A program made the translations under genes and the position numbers. The notes below the pieces were generated by a model that had not been told where the DNA came from, ran no database searches, and saw only the letters and a list, made by a program, of their open reading frames with translations. This document shows, piece after piece, positions 1-11,192 of a DNA stretch of 64,000 nucleotides (position 1 is the stretch's first letter; every line of letters starts with the position of its first letter). This DNA is from Rhododendron vialii (Eukaryota; Streptophyta; Magnoliopsida; Ericales; Ericaceae), in the NCBI RefSeq assembly GCF_030253575.1, contig NC_080568.1, positions 32,205,001 to 32,269,000 of the forward strand. Direction: 5' to 3'.

Positions 1-242
1 CCTGGATGAAGATAGGATCATTCACAAGTGTACTCTCACAGCCAAATTAAGCAGACGAGCTGCTGAGAGAGTACTTGAGAGAGAGAGAGAGAGAGAGCGC
101 CTCCCATCAGTCCCTTTTCTCTCGCATTTCCCTCCACCATTAGTCATAGGAGCAGAGTAGTACAATTTTTCGAGAGAATCAAGAAATCAGCTAGAGAGAG
201 AGTGTAGAGAGATAAACAGGCAAGACGGGGGTGCCGTTGTGG
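1..242 (+). promoter_or_regulatory. 5' leader and proximal upstream region of the AHP6-like gene
   Basis: The stretch before the first ATG is CT/GA rich, with a (GA)n run at about 79-98 and further GAGAGA clusters at 191-206, the usual look of a plant 5' leader. A GTG at 231 is in frame with the ORF, but the first ATG is at 243 and matches the family's N-terminus. No TATA box could be placed with confidence, and most of the promoter lies left of the window. Confidence 0.4.
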
Positions 243-315
243 ATGCTGCTGGGGTTGGGGGCGAACCAGTTGCTTGCCGACATGAATCGTTTGCTCTCCT
301 TGCTCTTTCACCAGG

Positions 316-348
<33 letters not shown>

Positions 349-576
349 CTCTGTCTTGTTTGTACACATTTATATGTTTTCTCCTTCTAATAACTGATCA
401 GAGTCGTAAAAATATGGGTTTTTGTTTTTATGTAAAGGGTGTGTTGGATGAGCAGTTCCTGGAGCTGCAGCAACTTCAGGACGAGACCTCTCCAAACTTC
501 GTATATGATGTTGTCAACATTTACTTCCAGGAGTCGGAGAAGCTCATAAGAAACCTCAGAGGACTCCTGTAATTAA

Positions 577-621
<45 letters not shown>

Positions 622-846
622 AAAATCACACACACACACACACATATGGTGAACTGAATGGTGAACTGAATGGTAATGGTGGGTCTGTGGAATTGTAGGG
701 TGGATAAAGAGTTCTCGGACTACAAGAAAATGGGTAAACATTTGAATCAGTTGATGGGGAGCAGCTCGAGCATTGGTGCTAAAAGGGTCAACAACATATG
801 CCTTGCCTTTCGCGCTGCGTCCGAGCAGAATAACAGACCTGCGTGC

Positions 847-895
<49 letters not shown>

Positions 896-1916
896 TGCCT
901 TTTCTACTGCTCCATTTCTTTGAATTAATTAAAGTATTGTTTAATTTGTTTTTCTTTTTTATGTCTGGGTTTCAGATGCTTGCGAGCTTTGGAACTGCTA
1001 GAGAACGAGTATTGCTATCTCAACAACAAACTCCACGAGTTTTTCCAAGTAATGATCGATTCTTTCACCCTCAACTACTGCGCCATTTTGCTTACATGCA
1101 TGTTGCACCTTTGGAATTTATTAGTCAAAAAGTCTATAAACACAACCTTATGGAGTAATTCGGATCGTTCCACGGTCCAAACAAATGATGGATTCTACAA
1201 GTTTTAGTCTACGTACGAACTTTAAAAACCAAGAACCTCCTAAATTACTAATAAAGGGCAATGCTAGAAATAATGTCTAGGTTACAACTGTTCTAAAGTT
1301 TTTATTAAAATTATATAATACTCCCGACCACAAATTAAGAACAGTTGTACTTGCCCAAATGGTGAGGGTGTGACAAAAGATAATCACCTTACATCAAAAA
1401 TAACTTTCAGAAATGCAAACCGAACAAAGATGATTCCACCTACGTGTTAATATTGATTTATATTTTATATACATTCGCCTCATTAACTAATGTGGTTAGT
1501 GTCATGTATAATGTCATACATTAAACGCGATGTACCGATTCAATTAGTGGAGTGATTTTTGCACTTTTCAAATTATTAATCGCACTACAAAGTAGAGTGC
1601 CAAATCAAGTTATACTGATTTTCGCACTTTCCAAAAGTTAATAATTTAGGAAGTGCAAAAATCAACTCCTTATATTAATTTTGGCATGGTTAACAATTTG
1701 AGGAATGTGGAAATCACTATCCTTCAATTGTCCTATCTTTATACTTGCATACACCAATAAAGTCCAATCTCATCAGATTGATGATGCTTCCATTTTGAAA
1801 GTGAATGCTGAATAAACATGTGGAATATATTTTTATGGTGGCAGATAGAGCAGCAACGAGTACTTGCAGCTGGAGTTAGGTACCCAATGCCGCCGCAGCA
1901 GCAGCAGCACCACTAG
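243..1916 (+). CDS. AHP6: AHP6-like pseudo histidine-phosphotransfer protein
   Basis: Five exons: 243-314, 438-568, 699-842, 976-1048 and 1845-1916. All junctions are GT-AG and the joined frame encodes 163 aa. The product matches plant HPt proteins throughout: LLADMNRLLSLLFHQ, then GVLDEQFLELQQLQDE, then DVVNIYFQESEKL, ending in a LAAGVRYPM tail. At the phosphorylation site, authentic AHPs have HQLKGSSSSIGA. Here the sequence is NQLMGSSSSIGA, so the phosphate-accepting His is Asn84. Arabidopsis AHP6 carries the same His-to-Asn change (154 aa) and inhibits cytokinin phosphorelay by competing with true AHPs, so this is an orthologue-type pseudo-HPt rather than a damaged AHP. It has a Pro/Gln/His extension (PPQQQQHH) after YPM. 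Introns 2 and 3 begin with long CT tracts and intron 4 carries a MITE. Orthology is inferred from motif and length. Confidence 0.93.
324..348. repeat. (AT)n microsatellite in AHP6 intron 1
   Basis: An uninterrupted AT run lies shortly after the intron 1 donor at 315. Confidence 0.9.
580..644. repeat. Compound (TC)n-(CA)n microsatellite in AHP6 intron 2
   Basis: About 19 TC units are followed after a few bases by about nine CA units. The tract starts 11 bp after the donor GT at 569. Confidence 0.95.
847..895. repeat. Compound (TC)n-(AC)n microsatellite in AHP6 intron 3
   Basis: About 15 TC units run directly into about nine CA units. The tract starts four bases after the donor GT at 843. Confidence 0.95.
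1546..1722. mobile_element. MITE in AHP6 intron 4
   Basis: A 177-bp segment with imperfect terminal inverted repeats: left GTGGAGTGATTTTTGCAC, right complement GGATAGTGATTTCCACATTC. It is flanked by TTCAATT at 1539-1545 and 1723-1729, a plausible 7-bp TSD. It encodes nothing. Similar GAGTGATTTT..CACTCC ends recur near 44010-44110. Confidence 0.6.
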
Positions 1917-2299
1917 ACCAATGGAAGAATAAGAAAGAGGACTTGACACTGAATGTCCCATGTTTGCAATGTAGAGTTTGTGTCCTTGTTTGAGATGTAT
2001 TCCCTATGTTTGTCTGTTTTTCTGGAGGGGTTTGTTGTCAGTGATTACAACAGTAATATCGAGCGCTTCTTTACGAAAACTCAAACTCCAAGCGTCTCTA
2101 GCTCTTAGAAGAGAGAATAACAAACCAACCACACTAGATGTGGTTGTGTATTCCCCATGTTAGAAGGGACCTTAGCTAATGAGAATGAGATCATGGTACT
2201 TTGAATCGCTGCGTGTATCAAGATTCTGACATCAAATCTAGAGATTTTTTTTAGCTTTCAATGCTGGATCTCTGATAAATAAATGTTGCTCTTTTGGGG

Positions 2300-2300
<1 letters not shown>

Positions 2301-2347
<47 letters not shown>

Positions 2348-2387
2348 CAGCAGGAAAAGTCTCAACTCTCTCTCTCTCTCTCTCTCT
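2301..2387. repeat. Two (TC)n microsatellite blocks
   Basis: A (TC)n run of about 44 bp and a second of about 24 bp are separated by about 20 bp of ordinary sequence. The apparent Leu-Ser ORF across them is simple repeat, not a gene. Confidence 0.9.
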
Positions 2388-3302
2388 AAAGTCTTGAGAT
2401 TTTATCTTCTCCTTTTCAATGCTTACAAGTTACAATTACGGCTGCTTCCCTTAACGAGACTGTCTCTTTCCGACGAATCATGCAGTGGATGGCAACGCTG
2501 CAGCCTTCCACTCTAGGATTATTAACTTCGAGTCAGAGATAATCAATCAGTCAAAGATATATCCCCAAATGGATCCGAGAGAGATTCGGATTTTGCTTTT
2601 TTTATTTTTATGTTTTTTAAAATGCAAGATATTCTAAATCAGATTACACCACCAATCAGATTTTGCTTGTCATTTAAAGAATCGGATGTCCGGGCGTGCA
2701 AACATCGATTAATTTAAAGATCTTAAAATTAACAACTAAGCAAATTTACAGTGACCTCATAGATTCTACGCTGCAACTTTACGAGAAAAAAAAGCCATGC
2801 AATTATGATTTGCTCGTTACAGTTACGTATAGGTCATAAAGAAAATAAATCATTAGTTGATTGGTTTAATTAAGTAATTAGAGTTTCTCGTTCCATATTT
2901 AGATTCAAATGTTTAGAATTGTTTGACGGCACTGAGCATATTCTTTAGCACCCATACGTATATCACGAAGCAGACCTTAGCTTTGTCCCAGGTGCAAGTA
3001 TAGCGAGATCCCAATGGATATCTATAAGGTGTCGAGACCCACATAGTTGTACAATCTTTGTAGCATTTTTGTATCGCATATTGTAAAGTTGGATCATTTC
3101 GTGGTGTATTGCTAGTTTTTTGTTAACAAAAAAAATAAGCAGATAACAAGACGAATCATTTGTCAAAATAGAGTCAACACAGAGGATTTCACAGGGAAAA
3201 AAAAAGTATTTCAGTATTTTGGGTCATTTCTATTAGATAATTATTCCAAATCTTTTACTACAACAGACCCGTTAAAGTCATTAACCTCAATATCGTAAAC
3301 TA

Positions 3303-3430
3303 GGATTGGTTGATGCTGTTGCACTACAGCCTGTAGGGCAATCATACTATGCCATTTTTTTTATAGTTATGCCGTTTTGTATAGTTACCCTACAAGCTAT
3401 AGTTGCTGCACTATAGCATCTGCCAATCCC
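3303..3430. mobile_element. Short foldback MITE candidate
   Basis: The ends pair over about 40 bp. The left begins GGATTGGTTGATGCT and the right complement GGGATTGGCAGATGCT, and both arms continue through a CTTGTAGGG-like block into a T-rich loop. The flanks CTA/CTA are too short to settle the superfamily. Confidence 0.5.
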
Positions 3431-3459
3431 CTAAACTAACAAGGAAAAATCTAAAATCA

Positions 3460-3570
3460 GTCCACTGGGCTGACAATAAGAAGTGTGAATGTGTATTAAA
3501 AAGTGTAAAAAAATATATAGAAATATGTGTTTTCCTTATTATCTTGTGTGCTTATTGTCAACCCACTGGG
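3460..3570. mobile_element. Short foldback MITE candidate
   Basis: The left arm reads CCACTGGGCTGACAATAAG and the right complement CCCAGTGGGTTGACAATAAG, around an A+T-rich centre. The motif CCACTGGGCTGACAATA is also repeated directly just past the right end, so the exact border is unclear. Confidence 0.45.
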
Positions 3571-4692
3571 CTGACAATAGAAAGACCGAACTAACAAAAC
3601 CTTAATTTGAGTCATGATTGTAAAAACAGCAATTCCAAATTCCTTGATTTAAAAATTCGTAGCTATCCAAATTAACAAACCCTAGTTATCAAAGAGAAAG
3701 GAGGCGGCGATCAAGTAATACAACAGGAAAATAGGGGGTTAGTCTCTGGTTTAAGTGTATTGATATTCATAAAAAGAAGTTTACAAGAATTTGTAAATTT
3801 CGATTGAAATTGGTGGAAATTAATTGTTGAGGTCCCCTCAATGACTGTCTCTCCTCGTTAAGATATGGGCCAGCCATTAATTGGTTAGGTTCCCATCTCT
3901 TCTTTCAAACCTTTCTCGGCCGTGGGAATGGAACACCGAAGGAGGGCTGTCAGGCTGTGCATTGACGGAGAAGAGATTATTCAGCCAGTGAATTATTGGA
4001 GTAATATTTTTTGGATGATGCAATTTCTTACATCTATTCTGATGTAGAGGTAGGGTGAAAATTATTTGAATACCATATAACGTGGATTTCATGCATGTGT
4101 AGGTCCCATTTCATGCATGAGTAGGTCCCACCTCATGTGAGAATTATATCGAGGGTTGGGTTTTCAGTGAATTAACACATCTACAATTCAATTAGCTACG
4201 CGAAAAGCTGTCGAGTTTGACGACCGGGCGTTTGATACTAATAATGGCATGCGGTCGGCTCAGCATACCTACTGTCTCTCGCAAATCCATGATCGACTGC
4301 GTCCATTATCAGGGGCGCGCTCTTTCACTGAGCTTTTAACCATAACTAAACCACCCATTAGCGAATTTCACATCCACAAACATTCTCTATGGTGTGGCAG
4401 CAATGGATTATTCTGTAAAATGGCCCATTCAAATCATCCGTTTAAGCATAATGGCGAACCTAATAACAAGCCCTTTGTCCTAATTTATGGGTTAAATAGC
4501 TCATTATCCATTTTGGTCCTTATGGTGCATTTCATAGGTGAGTTGTGTTTTGGGTAAATTCTTAGTATCGGTGAAAATGAATTCGGGCAAAAACAGAGCG
4601 GCATTTACGTAGAAAGGAGAATTAATCCTCGCAAACTACTGCAGAATCTGTTTCATGGGAAGGGAAAATAGCCTCATTGAAACTACAAGCAG

Positions 4693-4899
4693 TCAAGCAG
4701 ATAGTCGGTGAAAACAAACTGGCAATTGGGTGATGAAACCTGAACAAGAATAGGAAGTTTTAGCCAACAACACATTTCCCACGGTGATTCCTCGGATGGA
4801 AGTTCCGGGGAGGAATTCCGGCACATTTTCTTTCACGCAGTACTTGTCTCGATCATCACTGCCATAATTTACTCCAAACGTATCCAAGAAAGCGAGCAC
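4693..4899 (-). other. Unassigned coding-like ORF
   Basis: A 68-residue reading frame contains a non-repetitive stretch with KENVPEFLPGTSIRGITVGN and balanced composition, unlike the low-complexity shadows around it. It lies downstream of, and on the same strand as, the MBD gene. I do not recognise the family. It could be a stray exon, a gene remnant or chance. Confidence 0.2.
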
Positions 4900-5379
4900 G
4901 CATCAGAATTGAAGAGAAAAATGAGATGCCAAAAACGTTTATGAGCCACAGCAGGTTCAACCATCAAGATTCCAAGAATGGAGAAAAGAAAAAGTACATT
5001 CTGCACGCTCCAGACCAAGTTTGCCACAGCTTCCACAGTTCATATTCCAAAAAAAAATATAAACTACGTTATAAATGCAGCACAGCAATTATCAAGAGCT
5101 CCAGTCGAGTATCGACAGTCAAAGTTGAGCTAGTTCTCGATCGTATTCATTAGAACTTCAGTTTCAACAAAACAACTAACAAATTTAGGAAAGTACCCAA
5201 CAGACAAGTACGAGAAGAAGTCAACAATACGTCCACAAAAACTACTCCTAGGTCACAGGTTTCACTTACGACCGGTCAAATCTAGCATTACATCTAATAA
5301 TACAGTCATAGAAGCAATACAACAAAAGGTTTGAAAGAGGTAAGAGTGGAATAATTGATGTTACTAAAAGTGCACAAGT

Positions 5380-8300
5380 TTAGCAGCTAATAGGTGAGGG
5401 GTTTGGATGGTGTGGCACATCATTTCGCTCAGGCTGGTTAACCTTGCCATTCTCCATGACCTCCCCTTCAACTTTCATCCCTTTTTCCTCCACCAGGACG
5501 TTACTTTTTCCATCTTTCTCCTCCATTTCTTGTTTCTCTTCAGTTTCCCCTTCAGATGCAATTGCAATACCAATGCACATCCCGATTTCTTCAGTTTCCC
5601 CTCCAGATGCAACTGCAACACCACTGAATTTCTCTCTCTCTTCAGGTTCCCCTGCATGCTTGTCCAGTTTCACAACACTGTCACCATTACCCGTTTCCAC
5701 TTCATTCTGCAGCTTCCCCGCTTTTTCCAAAACCTGTTTGTCTTCATTCATCACTTCACTCCCACCAGCTTCATCTTTTTCTTTGTTCTCCGTATTCAAC
5801 TCTCCTTCACCGTGCTTGGTTTCCTGGGCATCACCCTGCATCTCAACATCTTTTTTCACAATAGTTTCTTGCATTTCAATTTCAACATCCTTTCCACCAT
5901 CTTCTTTTTCTTCTTCTGTGACTTTCTCATTGACGACCTCATCTTGCATTTCAACATCTTTATTACCCTCAGAATCTCCAGCGGTGTTTTCTGTCTCCTT
6001 GACATCTTTCTTAGAACCTGATGACTTACGGCCACGTTTCTTTGGTGTCTCATTCTCAGCCGACGTTGGCGTTGCCTTTGCCTTTGCACTTATCCTCCCT
6101 GATCTTCTTGGAGTGTCACCAGTGCCCCAATCAAACTCAGATATTGCAGGATTACCTGGGTGTGATTTTAGGTACTGGTCCAGCTGCTTCTTGTTGTTGA
6201 TCTCCTCCCCTGTTGGAGCAATGAATACAATCTCATTCCTCTTTGGTGTACCTCCTTTCTTTGGCATGAACTGCAAAAATAGAGGAGAAATGCATTGCGG
6301 AGAAATTTTGACAACTATGGAGAAAATACAGTTAGGCATGGAACTAGCTCTACAAAAGACAGTAAATATTAAGTTCCGACAAAATCTTCATATTTCCTAA
6401 TCACATGGGATCATTAGTTAAAGATTCAAATCATTTCCAACCTTCCAAAAAGTAACAAAAACAAAGTAAAAGCAACGCAACGCAACATGCAAAAACATAG
6501 TAAGGAACAACTCAGCATTGTTGTCATCAAGCAATACCTGTAACCAAACCATTTCTGTATTGGATGAATGAAACCCATTTGCCACACAGTTACAAACGTT
6601 TTTGTTTTTATCTAATCTTCTCTTTCATTACTTGACAAGCCTGGGTTAAGTAAACTCTTTGATCATTAGCATTATTCACTTCAACTATTCACAGTTTTGT
6701 TGCTCAAACAAATTCACATGCCAACCTTAACATTCTCAATGCATATCTTTTAACACCCAAATAGTTCTAATATCCTCAACAATTTCAATCTCCTTTCCAC
6801 AAATAGGCACACATTAATTGAGCACACCTATGAGCATGAGATTACTTGAGACTAGAGAGAGAACTATTATATCATTTTGTACACTATTATTGTTGGCACG
6901 GATCTACCCCCTCTGATCCAAGCTTAATTCCAATTCTTAGTTCTCAAGAAGAGATGGAAGTCTTACATATCTGATGGCCCAAAGTTAAAACCCCAGAACC
7001 ACTACACCCTTGCACCTTTACCAATGTATATCTTCATCCATCTGGAAAATAATATCACCATAAAGCATACCAAATAAAGCCTCCATGGATTGGATCTCCC
7101 AATCCTCCAAAGCTCTTCTGAAATAAACATTCCACGCTCTCAACTAGACTCTGATAACAGGGCTCCACCAGAAGATTAGGATCCACCACCATATTGTGTC
7201 TGACCACACTGCGAATGAAGCCAAAATTTCAATCTCCAACTGCCTCCCACGACTCCAGTAGCAGAGGTGAGCAACATGGGAACAGTCTAAAATGTGGAAA
7301 CGGGTTTGTGGGAAAACTCATGCCAAACCCTCATGATATCCTTCCAGTTTCCGCCTGTGGAGGCTTTTTTTGGTATGCTTTATGGTGATATTATTTTCCA
7401 GATGGATGAAGATATTTCAATCTCCAACTGCCTCCCACGACTCCAGTAGCAGAGGTGAGCAAAATGGGAACAGTCTAAAATGTGGAAACGGATTTGTGGG
7501 AAAACTCATGCCAAACCCTCACGATATCCTTCCAGTTTCCACCCCATACAACCCATAATCCTACCCAAAGACCACCCCCCAAATGATCTGAACCTGCTCA
7601 CCAGCTGACCAGCACCTCCTCAACATCTATGTTTTTTGCCACAAACCTCCAAAGCCACTTGCCCTGCAGAGCCTTCTTGAGGCATCTGGCTTCCTAATCC
7701 CAAGCCGCACACTGGAGTAGGTTGACATACCAATCTTAATCCACCACCTCAAATGATAGTGGAACTTATCTCGCACACCACCCCTAGAGTCTATTTGAAT
7801 CTTCTCAAGTCTCCTAACCACCGAGCACAGAATAGTTAAAGACACCAAGTAGGTTGGTAAGCTGGAAAGCGTGATTTTGATCCATATTAGCGTACCCCCT
7901 TTTCATATACGTTTGATTCCAAGTCGCAAGCCTTCTTACATATCACTCCACCACCCTTGCCACACTGGTTTAGCCTTAAAAGCATACCCAGTAGCTAACC
8001 TAGAAAAGTAGACTAGGCATCGCCTCTACAACCCAAAACACCACAAGGTCCCAGGGGTCAAAAATATAAATATATCCTCAGGCCAATGCAATAATGATGT
8101 AATTGTGCCATCAATATAGCAGTAGTCCTTTGGGATCTGGGACATTCCTGAAGCTAAAAGGGAATGTACTCTAGATACAGTGAGAGCGCCTCAATTCTAC
8201 TCATTTTTCTTTACCTTAAAAAAAAAAAAAAAAAAAAAACTAGCACTGATATAAGAGTACCTTACATGTGACCTATACTTGTAAACTACTATGCATATGA

Positions 8301-10075
8301 CATGTCATACACATATACACAGCATTGTCAAACGCAGAGAAGTATACGGCATATGTTCAAAACATAAGTGAGCAACTGAGCATGTATATATGTAACCTAT
8401 CAAAGTATCAAACTATAGACAACAAATATCCATGATCGACCATGTAACTAGGAGCAAGAGAAATTACAGGCAGAGAAGATAGCATGAGATTGATTCTTGC
8501 TACATCACAAAAAAAAAGTTCTCAATTGGCCTTATTTGTGACTTTGTCACTCATGTGACTGCAAAAGTCAACCTGAGTCTAAGAGCTTGCAGCAATCCAT
8601 ACTATTTTGCCACTTAAGCCAGTGTACGCAATTTACCAAAAACCCAACACCCAACACAGGTCACAAAAAAGTATCACACGGAGAAATTCAGGTGTTTCTG
8701 GGTGCATGTTGGAGGGCGACTGGCACAAATCTTTGAGTTGGGAAATAATAATTAGAAGTTAGTTTATGACAGCAGTTTCTTACTGATTAAAGCATTCTGA
8801 ATTCCCCTTATTATGGAACAAGAACCCTTGTAAGCTCAAATTTATGAACCCTAAGGTACCAAACAGTGTAAGACTCACACTCCACTCCACATGAAGATAG
8901 TCCAAGACAAAATCTCGTCAAAGAAGACACTTCACTCAGTCCTCGGAAAATCTGAAGTGGACATCTGATCCATCAAGTTTAGTATGCTTCCACGTAAATC
9001 GCTATTGGATTCTATAGCCTTACCATACAACCAGGAAGGAAAATAGTCCCAGAAGGGCCAAACCCAATTTGCTAAAACAGCAGAAGGATCATAAACAACT
9101 CTTTACACCTTTTTATCTCCACAACAAACCTGGGGATATGGTGGATACAACGTACGATGAGTGGATTGACAAATTAACCAGTAATACATGATCACTTTTC
9201 AAAAGGGCACACATTAATTTATAAAGACCTAATGACGACAAATATAACCCAAAGACAAGTCCTTCAGCATTCCATAAGCCATGAAAAACCTGCTGACCAC
9301 ATGGTTCTGATGTAGCATGGCTGCATGAGCTTAAAACTAAACAGAGTTGGAATCGCAGTAACCCTGATTTCAAGAACCCATTTCCAACCCGAACAGCCTT
9401 AAGTGACAGGGAAATGCTCACACTGAACTTGACACTGCTTCAATCCACAGGCTCAAGGCCCCTCAGCTATTGCATCTTACTCCGTAAGAAGCTATACTGA
9501 ACCAAAGAAAGGTCAAATTTGATAAAAAGGAAAACAGAATGAAAACAATTTTGATTGAGCCCAATTCCAGCCAAATATCTTTGCAGAGAGAACAAGCTTT
9601 ATAGGTTTCAATTTTCAACAGCATCTGGTATTTGGTTACGGGAAAAACAACTCGAGAACGAGTGAGCACACCCCTCACTGCCAAGCAATCAGCTAATAAA
9701 GAACATTATTTTTTTTCCAAATCCTTCCTAAAGAAACAAAAAATACTAAAAACAAAGTAAAAGAGGGATAATCTAGAGACTATTTCTTCTATCCAAATCC
9801 CACATCTACAATTATCTTTTCTAAATTAAAGAATTAATTAAAGAACCCAACTGAAAATTAATGAGCTAATTAAAGCTGAGATTTCTAGACAAAACCCTAA
9901 TAGCAACCAAGACAGCAATTACCGCCTAATTTTGCACAATAAATCCCGGAAAACCCTAGATATGAACAATTAAGGAATTACCCAAAATTCCAGCCAAATT
10001 AAATATGAAATCATGACAGCCAGCAGATTAGATACACAGTAACTAGAGATTAACAAGCTGCAAGAAGTAAAATCA

Positions 10076-10116
<41 letters not shown>

Positions 10117-10210
10117 CCAATTTCTTCCAAGAAGGAGGAGCAGGGAGCTCAACGGAGACGACGTCGTCGTTGGGACCACTCTGAGTCTCCTTGTCCACTG
10201 AACTCGCCAT
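5380..10210 (-). CDS. Methyl-CpG-binding-domain protein, MBD10/MBD11 type
   Basis: Two coding exons, 10118-10210 and 5380-6270, joined in phase 0 by a 3,847-bp GT-AG intron, give 327 aa. Exon 1 encodes [16 protein letters not shown] and then [11 protein letters not shown]. Exon 2 resumes with [37 protein letters not shown] and [20 protein letters not shown], so the MBD (about residues 21-90) is split by the intron. The rest is a Lys/Glu-rich tail with a KKRGRK nuclear or AT-hook-like patch and repeated KDVEMQ and ASxGETEE motifs. Plant MBD10/11-type proteins share this order of MBD then acidic tail. They are nuclear, and methyl-DNA binding by this class is not assured. A (GA)n tract sits beside the exon 1 donor. 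The family assignment is firm; MBD10 versus MBD11 is not resolved. Confidence 0.9.
7210..8020 (-). mobile_element. Decayed L1-type LINE fragment (reverse transcriptase C-terminal part)
   Basis: Read on the minus strand, frames give [15 protein letters not shown], then [20 protein letters not shown], then RRLEKIQ, then LGIRKP. These correspond in order to the plant L1 reverse-transcriptase/zf-RVT motifs LGLPLGAxFKxKxxW, [20 protein letters not shown], xRIEKLQ and GGLGIR. Frame changes and stops show it is long dead. It lies antisense-neutral inside the MBD intron, in the gene's own orientation. The 3' part has been rearranged: a ~130-bp block is duplicated (7215-7352 and about 7413-7545). Confidence 0.7.
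7215..7545. repeat. Direct duplication of ~130 bp plus flanking inverted segment
   Basis: The block starting TTTCAATCTCCAACTGCC occurs at about 7217 and again at about 7414 with only a few differences. Between the copies, 7368-7412 is the inverted complement of 7027-7070 (ATCTTCATCCATCTGG and onward). This looks like template-switching inside the LINE remnant. Confidence 0.75.
8021..10077. other. Remainder of the MBD intron, no recognisable feature
   Basis: A+T-rich intronic sequence with a poly(A) run at about 8219-8240. Short ORFs here lack composition or motifs that would support a gene. Confidence 0.4.
10078..10113. repeat. (GA)n microsatellite at the MBD intron donor
   Basis: About 17-18 GA units end four bases from the exon 1 donor. 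On the gene strand the intron begins GTACC followed by (TC)n. Confidence 0.95.
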
Positions 10211-10283
10211 GTTTTTTCCCCTGAAAATTGGAAGAACAAGCAGCAGTTATGAACAGAGAGAAGCTTCAGAGCAAACCCCCTAT

Positions 10284-10421
10284 CTCTCTCTCTCTCTCTC
10301 TCTAGAAAGTAGAAATGATTCGTCAGTTCAGTCACACGACTCACACGTACGTGAAAACTTGAAACCCAACTTCCTTTTTGTTAGGTAAGAAACAGAGCCA
10401 CAACCGTTGCGGAGTCACAGA

Positions 10422-10453
<32 letters not shown>
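10284..10453. repeat. (TC)n tracts upstream of the MBD start
   Basis: Two CT runs, at 10284-10303 and 10425-10453, lie in the presumed 5' leader or promoter of the MBD gene (GA-rich on the gene strand). Confidence 0.85.
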
Positions 10454-10457
<4 letters not shown>

Positions 10458-10640
10458 ATAACGACGAAACCGCCACACGACACGAGAGAGAGTGAGAGTA
10501 GGAGTAGCTCCGGATTTGAAACCGCCACACTACACGAAACCGCCCCACGAGCTTGAGCTTTTTCGCACGCTCTTTTTTTAAAGTCCATCTTAATTTAATT
10601 TCATTTAATAAGTGAAATAATAGTTTACTAAATTATATAC

Positions 10641-10779
10641 GCTGTGTTTGGTTGGCCTTTTTGAGAGTAACTTTCAACTCTCGACACAGTTTTCAATAAA
10701 TCTTTCTCTCTATCTCTCTCTACTCATTACCACTCCAACTCTCAAAAATAACTTTCTAAAAGCTCAACCAAACAAAGTG
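10641..10779. mobile_element. MITE with GTGTTTGGTTGG ends
   Basis: A 139-bp element with left end GCTGTGTTTGGTTGG and right end CTCAACCAAACAAAG. It is one of several related TTTGGTT-ended short elements in the window (20241-20383, 39002-39143, 41793-41991). Confidence 0.65.
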
Positions 10780-11192
10780 ATAATAACTCAAGTGGTTCAT
10801 ATCTCAAATCAACATGATTGGAATGTATTCATGACTTGAGAAAAAAAAAAGCTCCACACTCTAACTTTTGACATTTGATGGACATAATTTTTGAAACAAT
10901 TAATATTTTCGAGTAGGGCCACAAAAGGTTTAAAAATCGCTGTTCAATCATACGAAGAATAAAAAGATAGAGAAAACTCAATTTTCTGCCAGTCATCTTT
11001 GTGAGTTTTTCGATTCGCTCATTGTTTCGAGAGGATGATGTCTTCTTTTCTTTTTCTGGATCAAGACTAAAGTTTTCTTTTAAAAAAATTGGTTTAAATT
11101 CTCTTTAGTCACCAAAAGAACTATGAGACCAATGATTTACATCTTCGTACGTATTTGGTTGTCAATTTTAACCGAGAAAGATATTCTTTAAA

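Larger units (their letters stand above)
1917..5379. other. Intergenic spacer with small palindromic repeats
   Basis: The AHP6 3' flank runs into A+T-rich spacer. I see microsatellites, two short foldback repeats (3303-3430 and 3460-3570), and a coding-like minus-strand ORF of unknown nature at 4693-4899. Nothing else in it is recognisable. Confidence 0.5.

Noticed and set aside
2283-2516. ORF with a long Leu-Ser run
   Set aside because: It is translation of (TC)n microsatellites with no domain or splice support.
5444-6400. 318-codon plus-strand ORF opposite the MBD exon
   Set aside because: It is the antisense shadow of a low-complexity Lys/Glu-rich exon. The minus-strand product has a conserved domain and this has none.
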